A stretch of 30,799 bases of DNA from Rickettsiaceae bacterium 4572_127 (GTDB taxonomy: Bacteria > Pseudomonadota > Alphaproteobacteria > Rs-D84 > NBLK01), in NCBI GenBank assembly GCA_002084505.1, contig NBLK01000001.1:1-30799 (forward strand), read 5' to 3'. The notes under the pieces are model-generated. The model searched no databases, was not told the DNA's origin, and saw nothing but the letters and a program-made list of their open reading frames with translations. The translations under genes and the position numbers were made by a program. Every line of letters begins with the position of its first letter. Position 1 is the first letter of the stretch. Shown here in pieces: positions 1-7,763 of this stretch.

Positions 1-120
1 TAAAAGAATGCGAGTTTAGATTTAACCATAGACAAGAGAATTTATATTTGGTAATATTAAGAGAATTAAGAAATAATCCTCTCTAAACTTGTCTAGACCC
101 AAAATGATTTTGTCAAAGAA

Positions 121-407
121 TTATTGTCTGCCTCGTTTTACCCACTCCGATTCAGAGTGATTTTCCGCAAGGATTCTTTTTATATTTTCTGCTTGTTGTG
201 GCAAGTGAATCGCACTATAAATCTCAGTCATTCTAAAAAGCGCCTCAGGTCGCATAATACTGGGAATTTTTTTAGAATCAGTTGAAATCGTTTTAATGCC
301 CCTAGATAATTTTCTTCTTTCATTAACTTTCTAGCAATAAACATTTCTTTTCCCGCCAAGTAATTTTTCAGCATTACAATTTCTGCTTTTGCATAAATGA
401 TATTTTT
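121..407 (-). pseudogene. bamD: Remnant of bamD (outer membrane assembly lipoprotein), 3' part only
   Basis: Translating the minus strand gives a stretch that resembles the C-terminal TPR part of BamD. It contains segments such as MLKNYLAGKEMFIARKL and YLGALKRFQLILKK, then in a second frame PEALFRMTEIYSAIHLPQQA and a stop at 121-123. The frame shifts by one base at a run of seven T (267-273 on the plus strand). Upstream the frame is closed by a stop at 408-410, and there is no lipobox or N-terminal half before bamA begins. BamD is normally about 250 residues and essential in Proteobacteria, so an intact copy is expected elsewhere. The 1-nt shift could be a sequencing error, but the 5' truncation could not. 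Confidence 0.75.
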
Positions 408-421
408 TTATAATTTTTTAT

Positions 422-449
422 TTGCATTTAATTTTTTTTTGTCTAAAAT
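422..449 (+). promoter_or_regulatory. Possible promoter of bamA
   Basis: TTGCAT at 422-427 and TAAAAT at 444-449 are separated by 16 nt. This would start transcription very close to the bamA ribosome binding site (about 457-464). Both hexamers are imperfect and the surroundings are very AT-rich. Confidence 0.3.
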
Positions 450-470
450 CCTATTCAGGAGAGAAAAGAT

Positions 471-2738
471 TTGAGATATATATTATTTATTTTTTTATCA
501 TTTTATTCAGTTTCAGTTTTTGCAACTGTGATTTCTGGATTTGATATTTCAGGAACTAAGAGAATGGATCAAAAAGCCGTGGCTCAAATGCTAGGAGTAA
601 AGGTCGGCGACAACATAAAACCTGCGGACTTAAACAATGGAGTTGCTAGATTATATCGAACAGGACTTTTCAAAGATATTTCTGTAAATCTAAGGGGGGC
701 AACCGTAGTTGTAGAAATTGAAGAAAACCCCATCATAAATCGTATATCGCTAGAAGGAAATGACGAGCTAGACGACGAAACTCTCAAGGCTGAAATCGGT
801 TTGCAATCTCGCCAGCCTTATTCTCCTGCGAAAGTTCAAAGTGCTGTTGATAGAATGATTGAGGTCTATAAAGGAACAGGGCTTTTTTCCGTAGAAATTG
901 AACCTAAGGTTATTGAAAGAGAAAACAGCAGAGTCGACTTAGTTTTTGAAATTGAAGAAAACAACAAGACATACATTTTAGAAATTAAAACAAAAGGAAA
1001 CGAGGCATTTACAGACTCCGAAATCAAAGGAGTTTTATTATCTCGCGAAAAAAGATGGTGGAGAATTTTTTCCTCTTTTGACACTTATCACGAAGAGCGA
1101 ATTGAATACGACAAAGAGCTTTTGCGAAGACATTATAGAAGCAACGGTTTTATAGACATGAAGATTAGATCATTTAACGCTGGGCTAACTCCTGATCGCA
1201 AAGGTTATTATATGACTATTGATATAGACGAAGGAGATAGGTATAAATTCGGCGAGACTATTATAAAAAATCCAATTGCGGATGTTTCTAATGATGAGCT
1301 GAGAGAAGAGCTTTTATTTGAAAAAGATGATTATTACTCTATAACTGCTACTGAAAAAACAGAAGATAAAATGACTGAGATTTTAAATAATTATGGTTAT
1401 GCTTTTGTGGCAATAAATGCAATTCCTAAGAAAAATCTTTCCAATAAAACCGTTGATATAACTTTTGATATTAAAAAAAGTAAAAAAGTTTTTATAAATC
1501 GTATGGAAATTGCTGGAAATTCTAGGACTATGGACTATGTGATTGAAAGAGAATTTAGGGTTAAAGAACAAGATGCTTTTGATTTATCTAAGGTGAATCG
1601 TTCAAGACAGAGACTAATGCAACTTGGATATTTTAAGACTGTTGATGTGCGGACACAGCAAGTACCGGGAGTGCCTGATAGATTAAATCTACTCACAAGT
1701 GTTGAAGAAAAACCAACAGGTGAAATGAGTCTTTCGCTAGCTTGGTCTACTAATAATGGTGCGGCAATTATGGCAGGAATCACAGAGAGAAATTTCATGG
1801 GTAGGGGGCAAACTGTTTCTCTAAACGGGACTTTTTCTGAAAAAAGAAGTAAAATACAATACAGTTTTACAGAACCTTATTTTTTAGGAAGAGAATTATC
1901 TGCTGGATATGATGTTGACTACTCTTATTCTAGATTAAAAGAAGATTATGGTTATGATATGCATAGTTATGGTGGGGGAGTTCGTTTAGGATGGACTTAT
2001 TCGGAGAGATTGCGACATAACCTAAGATTTCAAGGACATGAAGAAGAGATCATAAATGTTTCACTCGATGCTCCTGCTTACATAAGGGATAATGAAGTCG
2101 GTAAGTCTTTGATTCTAATGCTTTCTGAGACATTGAGCTATAATAGAAGTAGAGTCGATTATGTTAATTTGACTCGCTCGGGTTATGTTATCTCTTCAAC
2201 TGTTGATTATGCGGGTTTTGGTGGAGACGAAAATTTTGTGCGAACAGGTCTGAATTCTAGATTTTATCATAATTTTTGGGATAATTCTTGGCAATTTGGA
2301 TTTTCTTTTGAAACAGGAATTGTAGAACCACTAACTGAAAATGATTACATAAAACATAGTTATAGATATTCACTAGGTGGAGATTCTTTGCGTGGATTTG
2401 ATGTGAATGGTATTGGAGCTAGAAGTAAAATTAGTTCAACCTATGGGTATGGAGGACTTTCAAAAGTAAATGGAACGGCTCAGTTAAATTTCCCAGTTGG
2501 ATTGCCTAAGGAATATCAGGTTAATGGATTTATTTTTAGTGATTACGGTTGGCTTGGAGAACCGAGTTTTTTGAATGACGACATTCATTATACAGGTAGT
2601 TTGAGAACTTCCGCTGGAATTGGAGTTAAATGGGGATCTCCAATGGGAGAAATAAATGTCTCATGGGGAAAAGCTATGCAGTTTGAAGAATTTGACGACA
2701 TAAGACCTTTTTTACTCTCGTTTAGATCACAGTTTTAA
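471..2738 (+). CDS. bamA: BamA, outer membrane protein assembly factor
   Basis: Core Omp85 protein that inserts beta-barrel proteins into the outer membrane. The 755-residue product starts with a hydrophobic signal peptide (about residues 1-18, ending VSVFA). A series of POTRA-like repeats follows to about residue 410, each with a GN-type turn such as LEGNDELDDETL and IAGNSRTMDYVI. A C-terminal barrel follows, with the conserved loop-6 motif SLRGFD near residue 638 and a terminal Phe (SFRSQF), the usual outer membrane signature. The start is TTG at 471, chosen because an AGGAG-type site lies just upstream at about 457-464 and the signal peptide begins there. The gene ends convergently with hipA, and the two stop codons overlap over 4 nt. 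Confidence 0.96.
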   Translation: MRYILFIFLSFYSVSVFATVISGFDISGTKRMDQKAVAQMLGVKVGDNIKPADLNNGVARLYRTGLFKDISVNLRGATVVVEIEENPIINRISLEGNDELDDETLKAEIGLQSRQPYSPAKVQSAVDRMIEVYKGTGLFSVEIEPKVIERENSRVDLVFEIEENNKTYILEIKTKGNEAFTDSEIKGVLLSREKRWWRIFSSFDTYHEERIEYDKELLRRHYRSNGFIDMKIRSFNAGLTPDRKGYYMTIDIDEGDRYKFGETIIKNPIADVSNDELREELLFEKDDYYSITATEKTEDKMTEILNNYGYAFVAINAIPKKNLSNKTVDITFDIKKSKKVFINRMEIAGNSRTMDYVIEREFRVKEQDAFDLSKVNRSRQRLMQLGYFKTVDVRTQQVPGVPDRLNLLTSVEEKPTGEMSLSLAWSTNNGAAIMAGITERNFMGRGQTVSLNGTFSEKRSKIQYSFTEPYFLGRELSAGYDVDYSYSRLKEDYGYDMHSYGGGVRLGWTYSERLRHNLRFQGHEEEIINVSLDAPAYIRDNEVGKSLILMLSETLSYNRSRVDYVNLTRSGYVISSTVDYAGFGGDENFVRTGLNSRFYHNFWDNSWQFGFSFETGIVEPLTENDYIKHSYRYSLGGDSLRGFDVNGIGARSKISSTYGYGGLSKVNGTAQLNFPVGLPKEYQVNGFIFSDYGWLGEPSFLNDDIHYTGSLRTSAGIGVKWGSPMGEINVSWGKAMQFEEFDDIRPFLLSFRSQF

Positions 2739-3919
2739 TCAACAAAGCTAATTTTATTCAAAATAGGATGAAAAATATCTTGTTTTTTCATTTCTTTTTT
2801 TATTTTATCAGAGGCTTTTGCTATTGTTTTTTTCTGTCTTTCAATTTCCTTCAAAATAAAATTCGGTTTTATAGAAAGATCGTCTGCTAGTTCAATAAAA
2901 TTTTCTTTTCTAACTTGATTGCTTTCTTTTGCATTGCCTATTTTCATAGCAAGAAATTTTGAAAGCTCAGGATAAACAGTGGTTGAAACTAAATCATAAA
3001 AAGGAGCTAAAACAAAATATCCATCTTCTTGATGAAGCATTGAAAAATTCTTTGCATGGGCATCGTTGTTTCCAATTAGATAATTAAAAACAACGGCTTG
3101 AATTAACCTTTTTTTATCTTTTCCAGCCATTGAAGAATGGTTTTCTATAAAATTAAAACAATTTTTTATACTCGGTCCTCCATCTTTTTGATATTTTTTG
3201 CTAGAAACAAATCCTAAACACTGACAAAAATCTTCTTGATGAATTCTTACATCATCTTCGCGATCATATCTTTTAATAAACAAAGATTTTGTTCCTTTAA
3301 TTTTTTTTATTTCAACATTAGGAATTTCTAAACCAAGCTCATTTGCTAACCTCATACAAAAATATTCATTTTCAATAATACCTTTATATTCATTGTTTTC
3401 TTTTTTAATAATATGAGTCGAAAAAAAAGAATCGTTTGGAAAAAACATTTTTCCATTTTTATAAATAATAGCAAGTTTCGGCTGAGCACCAGCAAGAGAT
3501 AATCTAACATCATTTCCAGATAACAAAGGAGATTTAGGAAGATTATTTAAGATTTCTACAAACTCATTTTTTGTAATTTCTTTTAATTTTTCATTCTGAA
3601 TTTTTGGTTTATAATCTATCGGATAAAGAGAAATTGCCCCGGCACAGTCCCCTCCAATTTCAAACAATAATGAAATTGGATTATTATTAGAAATACCTAA
3701 TTTCTTTGTAATTGCTTTTTTTATATCTGCTTCTGGAATAAGATTTTCAAAAAATGGACGAGCAAATTTATCTGTGTATGTTTTTTTTAATAGAGGCATG
3801 CGAATTGATATTTTATTTTCGGCTGTTGGTTCATAATCGAATCGCATGTTTGTGTTATATTCGGTCAGAATCCCTGCTTTTTTGCCTAGTAAATAAACAT
3901 TTAATTTTCTTTTTTTCAT
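2735..3919 (-). CDS. hipA: HipA-like serine/threonine kinase toxin
   Basis: Type II toxin kinase. In the known family HipA phosphorylates glutamyl-tRNA synthetase and induces dormancy. The 394-residue protein has the N-terminal HipA subdomain (about 1-100), the nucleotide-loop motif SLAGAQPKLA at 141-150, FIKRYDRE near 214-221, the catalytic segment GNNDAHAKN at 283-291 (Asp286), and the metal-binding segment PFYDLVST around 306-313 (Asp309). All key kinase residues are present, so it looks active. It starts one nucleotide after the hipB stop, so the two genes are translated from one message. Its last codons overlap the end of bamA on the other strand. Confidence 0.92.
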   Translation of the reverse strand: MKKRKLNVYLLGKKAGILTEYNTNMRFDYEPTAENKISIRMPLLKKTYTDKFARPFFENLIPEADIKKAITKKLGISNNNPISLLFEIGGDCAGAISLYPIDYKPKIQNEKLKEITKNEFVEILNNLPKSPLLSGNDVRLSLAGAQPKLAIIYKNGKMFFPNDSFFSTHIIKKENNEYKGIIENEYFCMRLANELGLEIPNVEIKKIKGTKSLFIKRYDREDDVRIHQEDFCQCLGFVSSKKYQKDGGPSIKNCFNFIENHSSMAGKDKKRLIQAVVFNYLIGNNDAHAKNFSMLHQEDGYFVLAPFYDLVSTTVYPELSKFLAMKIGNAKESNQVRKENFIELADDLSIKPNFILKEIERQKKTIAKASDKIKKEMKKQDIFHPILNKISFVD

Positions 3920-3920
3920 T

Positions 3921-4127
3921 TCATTTACCTAAGTTTAATTTAATACCGATTGCATTTATTACATTTATTATTTTGCCGATTTGGCTTGTTTTTTTTCCTT
4001 TTTCTACACCTATGATAAACTTTGTGCTTACCTTAGCCAACTCTGCTAAATCAGCCTGTCTTATACCTTGCTTTTTTCGCAATTCTTTAATAAATTCACC
4101 TAAATCTTCAGTTGTATTAATTTGCAT
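3921..4127 (-). CDS. hipB: HipB-like XRE-family antitoxin
   Basis: A 68-residue helix-turn-helix protein. It contains LGEFIKELRKKQGIRQADLAELAKVSTKFIIGVEKGKK, the usual XRE/Cro fold, followed by a short tail. It lies directly upstream of hipA, and such pairs form a DNA-binding complex that represses its own promoter and neutralises the kinase. A GAGGA ribosome site precedes the ATG. The palindrome-like ATTACC-GTTC-GGTTAT at 4185-4200, near the likely -35 region, is a candidate operator. Confidence 0.9.
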   Translation of the reverse strand: MQINTTEDLGEFIKELRKKQGIRQADLAELAKVSTKFIIGVEKGKKTSQIGKIINVINAIGIKLNLGK

Positions 4128-4184
4128 TTTTTTTTCCTCTTTTTTGAGATATTAACATATAAAAATACAAAAAACAACAAAATT

Positions 4185-4308
4185 ATTACCGTTCGGTTAT
4201 GTTTTATAAAAAAATGGTTAAAAACAGTCATTTTATTACCGCTCCTACATATTTTAGTCATTTTACCTTCAAAACAGTCATTTTATTACCGTTCCTACAC
4301 ATTTTAGT
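4185..4308. repeat. 50-bp-period direct repeats upstream of hipB
   Basis: Two 38-bp copies at 4221-4258 and 4271-4308 differ at only two positions. The motif ATTACC recurs at 4185, 4235 and 4285, exactly 50 bp apart. The first, partial copy continues as GTTCGGTTAT and forms an imperfect inverted repeat. The block fills the gap between the divergent hipBA and rnd genes and could be an operator array for HipB. Confidence 0.7.
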
Positions 4309-4324
4309 TTAATTCAGTAATTGT

Positions 4325-4353
4325 TTGACTAAATTTATAAGATGTGTTATTTT
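4325..4353 (+). promoter_or_regulatory. Promoter of the rnd-lspA operon
   Basis: TTGACT at 4325-4330, a 17-nt spacer and TATTTT at 4348-4353 lie just before the rnd ribosome site (AGGA at 4361-4364). Confidence 0.5.
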
Positions 4354-4370
4354 TCTAAAAAGGAAATAAT

Positions 4371-4994
4371 ATGACAAAAGTGATTTATATTCAAAATGAT
4401 TTGCCAGAAGGTTTTCAACTGCAATCTCAGAAAATCGCGATAGATTGTGAAATGACAGGACTTGATATAAAAAAAGATAAGCTGTGCGTGATTCAACTTT
4501 GGGATGGGATTGGAGATATTTTCGTAATTCAGTTTTCTCAAAATGCTGATTCGCCACGACTGAAAAAACTCTTAGCGGATGAAAAAATCTCAAAGATTTT
4601 TCATTTTGGTCGCAAAGATTTATCTTTTATTTCTAAAGTTTTATGTCCTGTAAAAGGTGAGTTATTTGATACCAAAATTGCATATAGAATTCTAAATCCT
4701 GCGGATGAAATGAAGGCATCTTTGAAAGAATTGACTGAAAAATTTGCTAATGTAAAACTAGAAAAAAGTCAGCAAATGTCGGATTGGACGAGAAATCCAC
4801 TTAGTGAAAAACAGATTAAATATGCTAGTGAGGATGTGCTTTATCTTCATAAGATTTCTGAAAAATTAAAGGAGCTTTTGAAGAAAAAAGGCTCGCTAGA
4901 AATCGCAAATTCCGCTTTTACTTTTCTAAAACATTTAGTTATAATAGATCAAGAAATCGGCGATGAATATCACAGAATTTTTAAATATAATTAA
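4371..4994 (+). CDS. rnd: RNase D-like 3'-5' exoribonuclease (short form)
   Basis: DEDDy-type exonuclease that trims 3' ends of structured RNAs such as tRNA precursors. Visible motifs are Exo I (IAIDCEMTGLD, with the D-x-E pair), Exo II around FHFGRKDLSFI, and Exo III (YASEDVLYLHKI, the Y-x3-D signature). At 207 residues it holds only the catalytic domain and lacks the HRDC domains of the E. coli enzyme, which is usual for the short alphaproteobacterial form. AGGA precedes the ATG. It opens a run of four closely packed genes ending in lspA. Confidence 0.9.
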   Translation: MTKVIYIQNDLPEGFQLQSQKIAIDCEMTGLDIKKDKLCVIQLWDGIGDIFVIQFSQNADSPRLKKLLADEKISKIFHFGRKDLSFISKVLCPVKGELFDTKIAYRILNPADEMKASLKELTEKFANVKLEKSQQMSDWTRNPLSEKQIKYASEDVLYLHKISEKLKELLKKKGSLEIANSAFTFLKHLVIIDQEIGDEYHRIFKYN

Positions 4995-5012
4995 AAAACT
5001 AAGGAGAAGAAA

Positions 5013-5633
5013 ATGAAGCCAGAACAAGAATTATGTAGTTTTGTAAAAAAAAGTTTGGAAAAAAAAGTCTCTGCTAAGACAATAAAGGTCACTTTATTAA
5101 AAGCAGGTTGGAAAGAAAAAGAAGTTGATAATATCTTGAAACGCTTTACTAAAAACGCTTTTCAGATTCCTGTGAAAAAAGAAGTTTTTTTATACTCTTC
5201 CTTTGTTTTTATTTTGTTTAATGCTTCTTTGTTGTGGGTTTTTGGAATCTCATTATCATTAATTTTTAGTTATTTAAATTTCTTTTTTCCTTACGGATTA
5301 AGCAATTATCAATCAAATCTTAGCGTGGTTTGGGAAGTTTCAAATTTAATTGTTTTATTTCCAGTTTTAGTTTTTCTTTTTAGGAAAAACACTAAACTTG
5401 AAAAGGAAAAAGGAAGCAGTTCTTTTTGGAAAATTTTAATTAATAATTTGGTTGTGTTTATTCTTGCTTGTATTTTAATTGGAGATTTAATTACATTTGT
5501 TTATTTTTTTCTAAAAGGAGGAATAACAACTCGTTTTGTCTTAAAAGTTTTAGTTATTTTATTTTCTTCATTAATTTTACGACAATACTATATTATTAAA
5601 GTTAATAAAAAGGATAAAAAAAATGCTAAATAA
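5013..5633 (+). CDS. DUF5671-type integral membrane protein
   Basis: A 206-residue protein of unknown function. The first 45 residues form a small helical module (VKKSLEKKVSAKTIKVTLLKAGWKEKEVDNIL). Four hydrophobic segments follow at about 57-90, 105-125, 140-170 and 175-195. The stretch LIGDLITFVYFFLKGG and the following FVLKVLVILF closely resemble the DUF5671 family that I know mainly from Patescibacteria (CPR). AAGGAG precedes the ATG. The next gene starts inside its last codons (11-nt overlap), so the two are likely made together. Family membership is from memory of its pattern and was not searched. Confidence 0.7.
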   Translation: MKPEQELCSFVKKSLEKKVSAKTIKVTLLKAGWKEKEVDNILKRFTKNAFQIPVKKEVFLYSSFVFILFNASLLWVFGISLSLIFSYLNFFFPYGLSNYQSNLSVVWEVSNLIVLFPVLVFLFRKNTKLEKEKGSSSFWKILINNLVVFILACILIGDLITFVYFFLKGGITTRFVLKVLVILFSSLILRQYYIIKVNKKDKKNAK

Positions 5634-6051
5634 ATTTATAGAAAATTATTTTTTCAAAGGTGTTTTTGTGTTAATGTTTTTGCTGATTATAGCAGGAATT
5701 TATTCTATCGGAAATCCGGAGACTCGACGAAAATATAATTTTGAAGAAGCAAAAAGATCAAGAATATCTGATTTAATTCACTGTGTTCAAAAAATTTATA
5801 AAGAAGATAAAAATGTTTCATTAACTGATATAAAAAAAAGTGATAATTGGAGTTGTAAAAATAGTGACATGGAAAAAAACAATCTTCATTATAAAGTTCT
5901 ATCTAATAAAAAGTTTCAAGTTTGTTCTGATATAAGTATGACTTTAGAAGAAATTAGGGATTTTGAAAAACGAACTGGCATAAGAGATAAATTAGAAATA
6001 GATACTGAAAATAAGAATTGTAAAGAAGCTTATTTTATTAGAGGAAATTAA
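5623..6051 (+). CDS. Small single-pass membrane protein partnering the DUF5671 protein
   Basis: A 142-residue protein with one N-terminal membrane anchor (about residues 9-28) and a hydrophilic remainder with four cysteines. After the anchor comes GNPETRRKYNFEEAKRSRISDLIHCVQ. This resembles the start of pilin-like small proteins that accompany DUF5671 genes in Patescibacteria (a Rxx-F-D/E-xxR-xxDL pattern). It overlaps the previous gene by 11 nt, has an AAGGA site, and is followed 3 nt later by lspA. Function is unknown. The pairing with the previous gene is the most informative clue. Confidence 0.7.
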   Translation: MLNKFIENYFFKGVFVLMFLLIIAGIYSIGNPETRRKYNFEEAKRSRISDLIHCVQKIYKEDKNVSLTDIKKSDNWSCKNSDMEKNNLHYKVLSNKKFQVCSDISMTLEEIRDFEKRTGIRDKLEIDTENKNCKEAYFIRGN

Positions 6052-6054
6052 AAA

Positions 6055-6546
6055 ATGAAAAAGATTTTAGGTTTAGTATTTTTTTTAAGTTTAGACATTG
6101 CCACAAAAACAGGGGCTTTATTGGTTGGGACAGGCACGGCTTTTCCTGCGGAGACAATGTTAGAAAACCCAATTTTTCTAAAACAACTAACTGGATTCTT
6201 TAATTTTATTTTAGTTAGAAACACAGGAGTAAGTTTTTCTATGTTTTCTAATTTTTCATCTCAACTTCCGTTGATTATTTTTACTACTTTGATTATTGGC
6301 TGGCTTTTTCATTGGCTATTTAAGGAAAAAAATAAATTAAATCAATGGGCGGTAGTTTTAATAACTGGGGGTGCTTTGGGAAATTTAATTGATCGAATTC
6401 GTTTTAATGGAGTGATTGATTTTATAGATTGGCATTATGCTGGATTTCATTGGCCGACTTTTAATATTGCGGATGTTTGTATTTCGCTAGGAGTCGGAGT
6501 TTATTTAGTTGGTTGGTTGATTCAAAAAAGACTTGAAAAAAAATAA
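6055..6546 (+). CDS. lspA: Lipoprotein signal peptidase (signal peptidase II)
   Basis: Inner-membrane aspartyl protease that cleaves the signal peptide of diacylated prolipoproteins. The 163-residue protein has the conserved RNTGVSFSMF, the first catalytic Asp in GGALGNLIDRIRFNGVIDFID, and the second in FNIADVCISLGV, within four membrane segments. Length and motif order are normal for LspA. It is the last gene of the rnd operon, only 3 nt after its neighbour. Confidence 0.95.
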   Translation: MKKILGLVFFLSLDIATKTGALLVGTGTAFPAETMLENPIFLKQLTGFFNFILVRNTGVSFSMFSNFSSQLPLIIFTTLIIGWLFHWLFKEKNKLNQWAVVLITGGALGNLIDRIRFNGVIDFIDWHYAGFHWPTFNIADVCISLGVGVYLVGWLIQKRLEKK

Positions 6547-6560
6547 AATCTATATATAAT
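6533..6560 (+). promoter_or_regulatory. Promoter of rpsU
   Basis: TTGAAA at 6533-6538, a 16-nt spacer and a perfect TATAAT at 6555-6560. The -35 box lies inside the last codons of lspA. The expected start is near 6567, about 60 nt before rpsU. Confidence 0.6.
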
Positions 6561-6627
6561 TCGGTTCAATGAATAAATTTATATTTAATTATATAAAAAA
6601 AGGAAATTAGTTAGGAGGTGTTTTTTT

Positions 6628-6834
6628 ATGGTTAAAATCACAGTTCGAAATGGAAATGTCGAGCAGGCTCTAAGAGTTATGAAGAAAAAAGTAGCTAAAG
6701 AAGGTCTAGTCGGCGAAAATAAAAAACGAGAACGATATATAAAACCTACGGAAGTTAGAAAAGAAAAGTTCAAAGAAGCTGTTCGTAGAAGAAAAAAAGA
6801 AGATTACAAAAGAAAGATATTCTTTGGTTCTTAA
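6628..6834 (+). CDS. rpsU: Small ribosomal subunit protein bS21
   Basis: A 68-residue, very basic 30S subunit protein. MVKITVRNGNVEQALRVMKKK and the Lys/Arg-rich tail match bS21, which sits near the anti-Shine-Dalgarno end of 16S rRNA and helps mRNA binding. The AGGAGGTG at 6613-6620 is a complete Shine-Dalgarno sequence, unusually strong for this window, 7 nt before the ATG. The gene has its own promoter and is followed by a strong hairpin terminator. Confidence 0.93.
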   Translation: MVKITVRNGNVEQALRVMKKKVAKEGLVGENKKRERYIKPTEVRKEKFKEAVRRRKKEDYKRKIFFGS

Positions 6835-6840
6835 AACAAT

Positions 6841-6867
6841 AAAAAAATCCCTTTTAGGGATTTTTTT
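6841..6867. terminator. Bidirectional terminator between rpsU and secF
   Basis: An 11-bp stem (AAAAAAATCCC / GGGATTTTTTT) with a 5-nt loop. T-runs on both strands let it end both the plus-strand rpsU and the minus-strand secF transcripts. Confidence 0.85.
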
Positions 6868-6880
6868 ATTTCTTTGTATT

Positions 6881-7753
6881 TTATTGTTTAATTTTTTCGG
6901 TTAATAGTGGAACTGCTATGAACATTGACGAATAAGTTCCAATAACAATACCAAAAAGAAGAGCGTAAGAAAAACTCCCGAGAACATTTCCACCAAAAAC
7001 AACAAGAGCAATTACAGCTAAGAATGTTGTCAAACTAGTTAAAATTGTTCGTGAAAGTGTCTCGTTTAGACTCAAGTTTAGCAAATCAGCCAGCGATTTC
7101 TTTCTATATTTTCGTAAATTTTCTCGCACTCGATCATAAACCACAACCGTGTCATTCACTGAATATCCAGCAATAGTCAAAATAGCGGCAACGGCGGTTA
7201 AATTAAATTCTAAACCTATCAATGAAAAAAAGCCCAGTGTTAAAACTATGTCATGGAAGAGGGCGGACAATGCTCCAATTGCAAAGGACATTTCAAAGCG
7301 AATCCAAATGTAAAATGCAATCGCAAATAGTGCTAAGAATATCGCATAAATACCTTTTTCAATAAGCTCGCCACCGACTTTTGGTCCAACCATATCAACA
7401 GATCTATAAGAAACATCAGCTCCTAAAATTGTTTTTAGATTTGCAAGTTGTAGTTTTTGCTCTGATTCTTTTTTTATTGGCAAGCGAATTGAAACAGTGT
7501 TTTCGCTATTAGAAGATTGAATTTCAGGGTTCATCTCTTTTAATAAATTTCTCAAATTAGAGACTGTTATTTTTTCAGATTTTTCAACTTCAACTGAAAT
7601 CCCACCTGTGAAATCAATTCCAAAATTGAGTCCTTTTGTTACTAAAAATCCAATTGAAGCTGAAATTAAAATTCCAGACATTATGAATGCTATTGTTTTT
7701 CTTTTTAGAAAATTTATTTTCGCCGTAATCGGCACTAATTGTATTAAGTTCAT
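6881..7753 (-). CDS. secF: Protein translocase subunit SecF
   Basis: Membrane partner of SecD that uses the proton gradient to help SecYEG export. The protein has a first membrane segment, a periplasmic domain starting GLNFGIDFTGGISVEVE, and then five membrane segments with the signature LTIAGYSVNDTVVVYDRVREN. I place the start at 7753 (290 residues, MNLIQLVPI) because an AAAGGAGAG site (7757-7765) lies directly before it. A longer reading from 7783 would run into the upstream restriction gene. SecD and secF are normally adjacent. Here they are split by a methylase and a nuclease gene. Confidence 0.95.
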   Translation of the reverse strand: MNLIQLVPITAKINFLKRKTIAFIMSGILISASIGFLVTKGLNFGIDFTGGISVEVEKSEKITVSNLRNLLKEMNPEIQSSNSENTVSIRLPIKKESEQKLQLANLKTILGADVSYRSVDMVGPKVGGELIEKGIYAIFLALFAIAFYIWIRFEMSFAIGALSALFHDIVLTLGFFSLIGLEFNLTAVAAILTIAGYSVNDTVVVYDRVRENLRKYRKKSLADLLNLSLNETLSRTILTSLTTFLAVIALVVFGGNVLGSFSYALLFGIVIGTYSSMFIAVPLLTEKIKQ

Positions 7754-7763
7754 TTTCTCTCCT

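Noticed and set aside
4185..4308. Possible CRISPR array
   Set aside because: Only two full 38-bp units with a 12-bp spacer between them and no cas gene; the spacing is a simple 50-bp tandem period.
4309..4593. Minus-strand open frames opposite the start of rnd
   Set aside because: They overlap a well-supported RNase D gene and its promoter, with no ribosome site.
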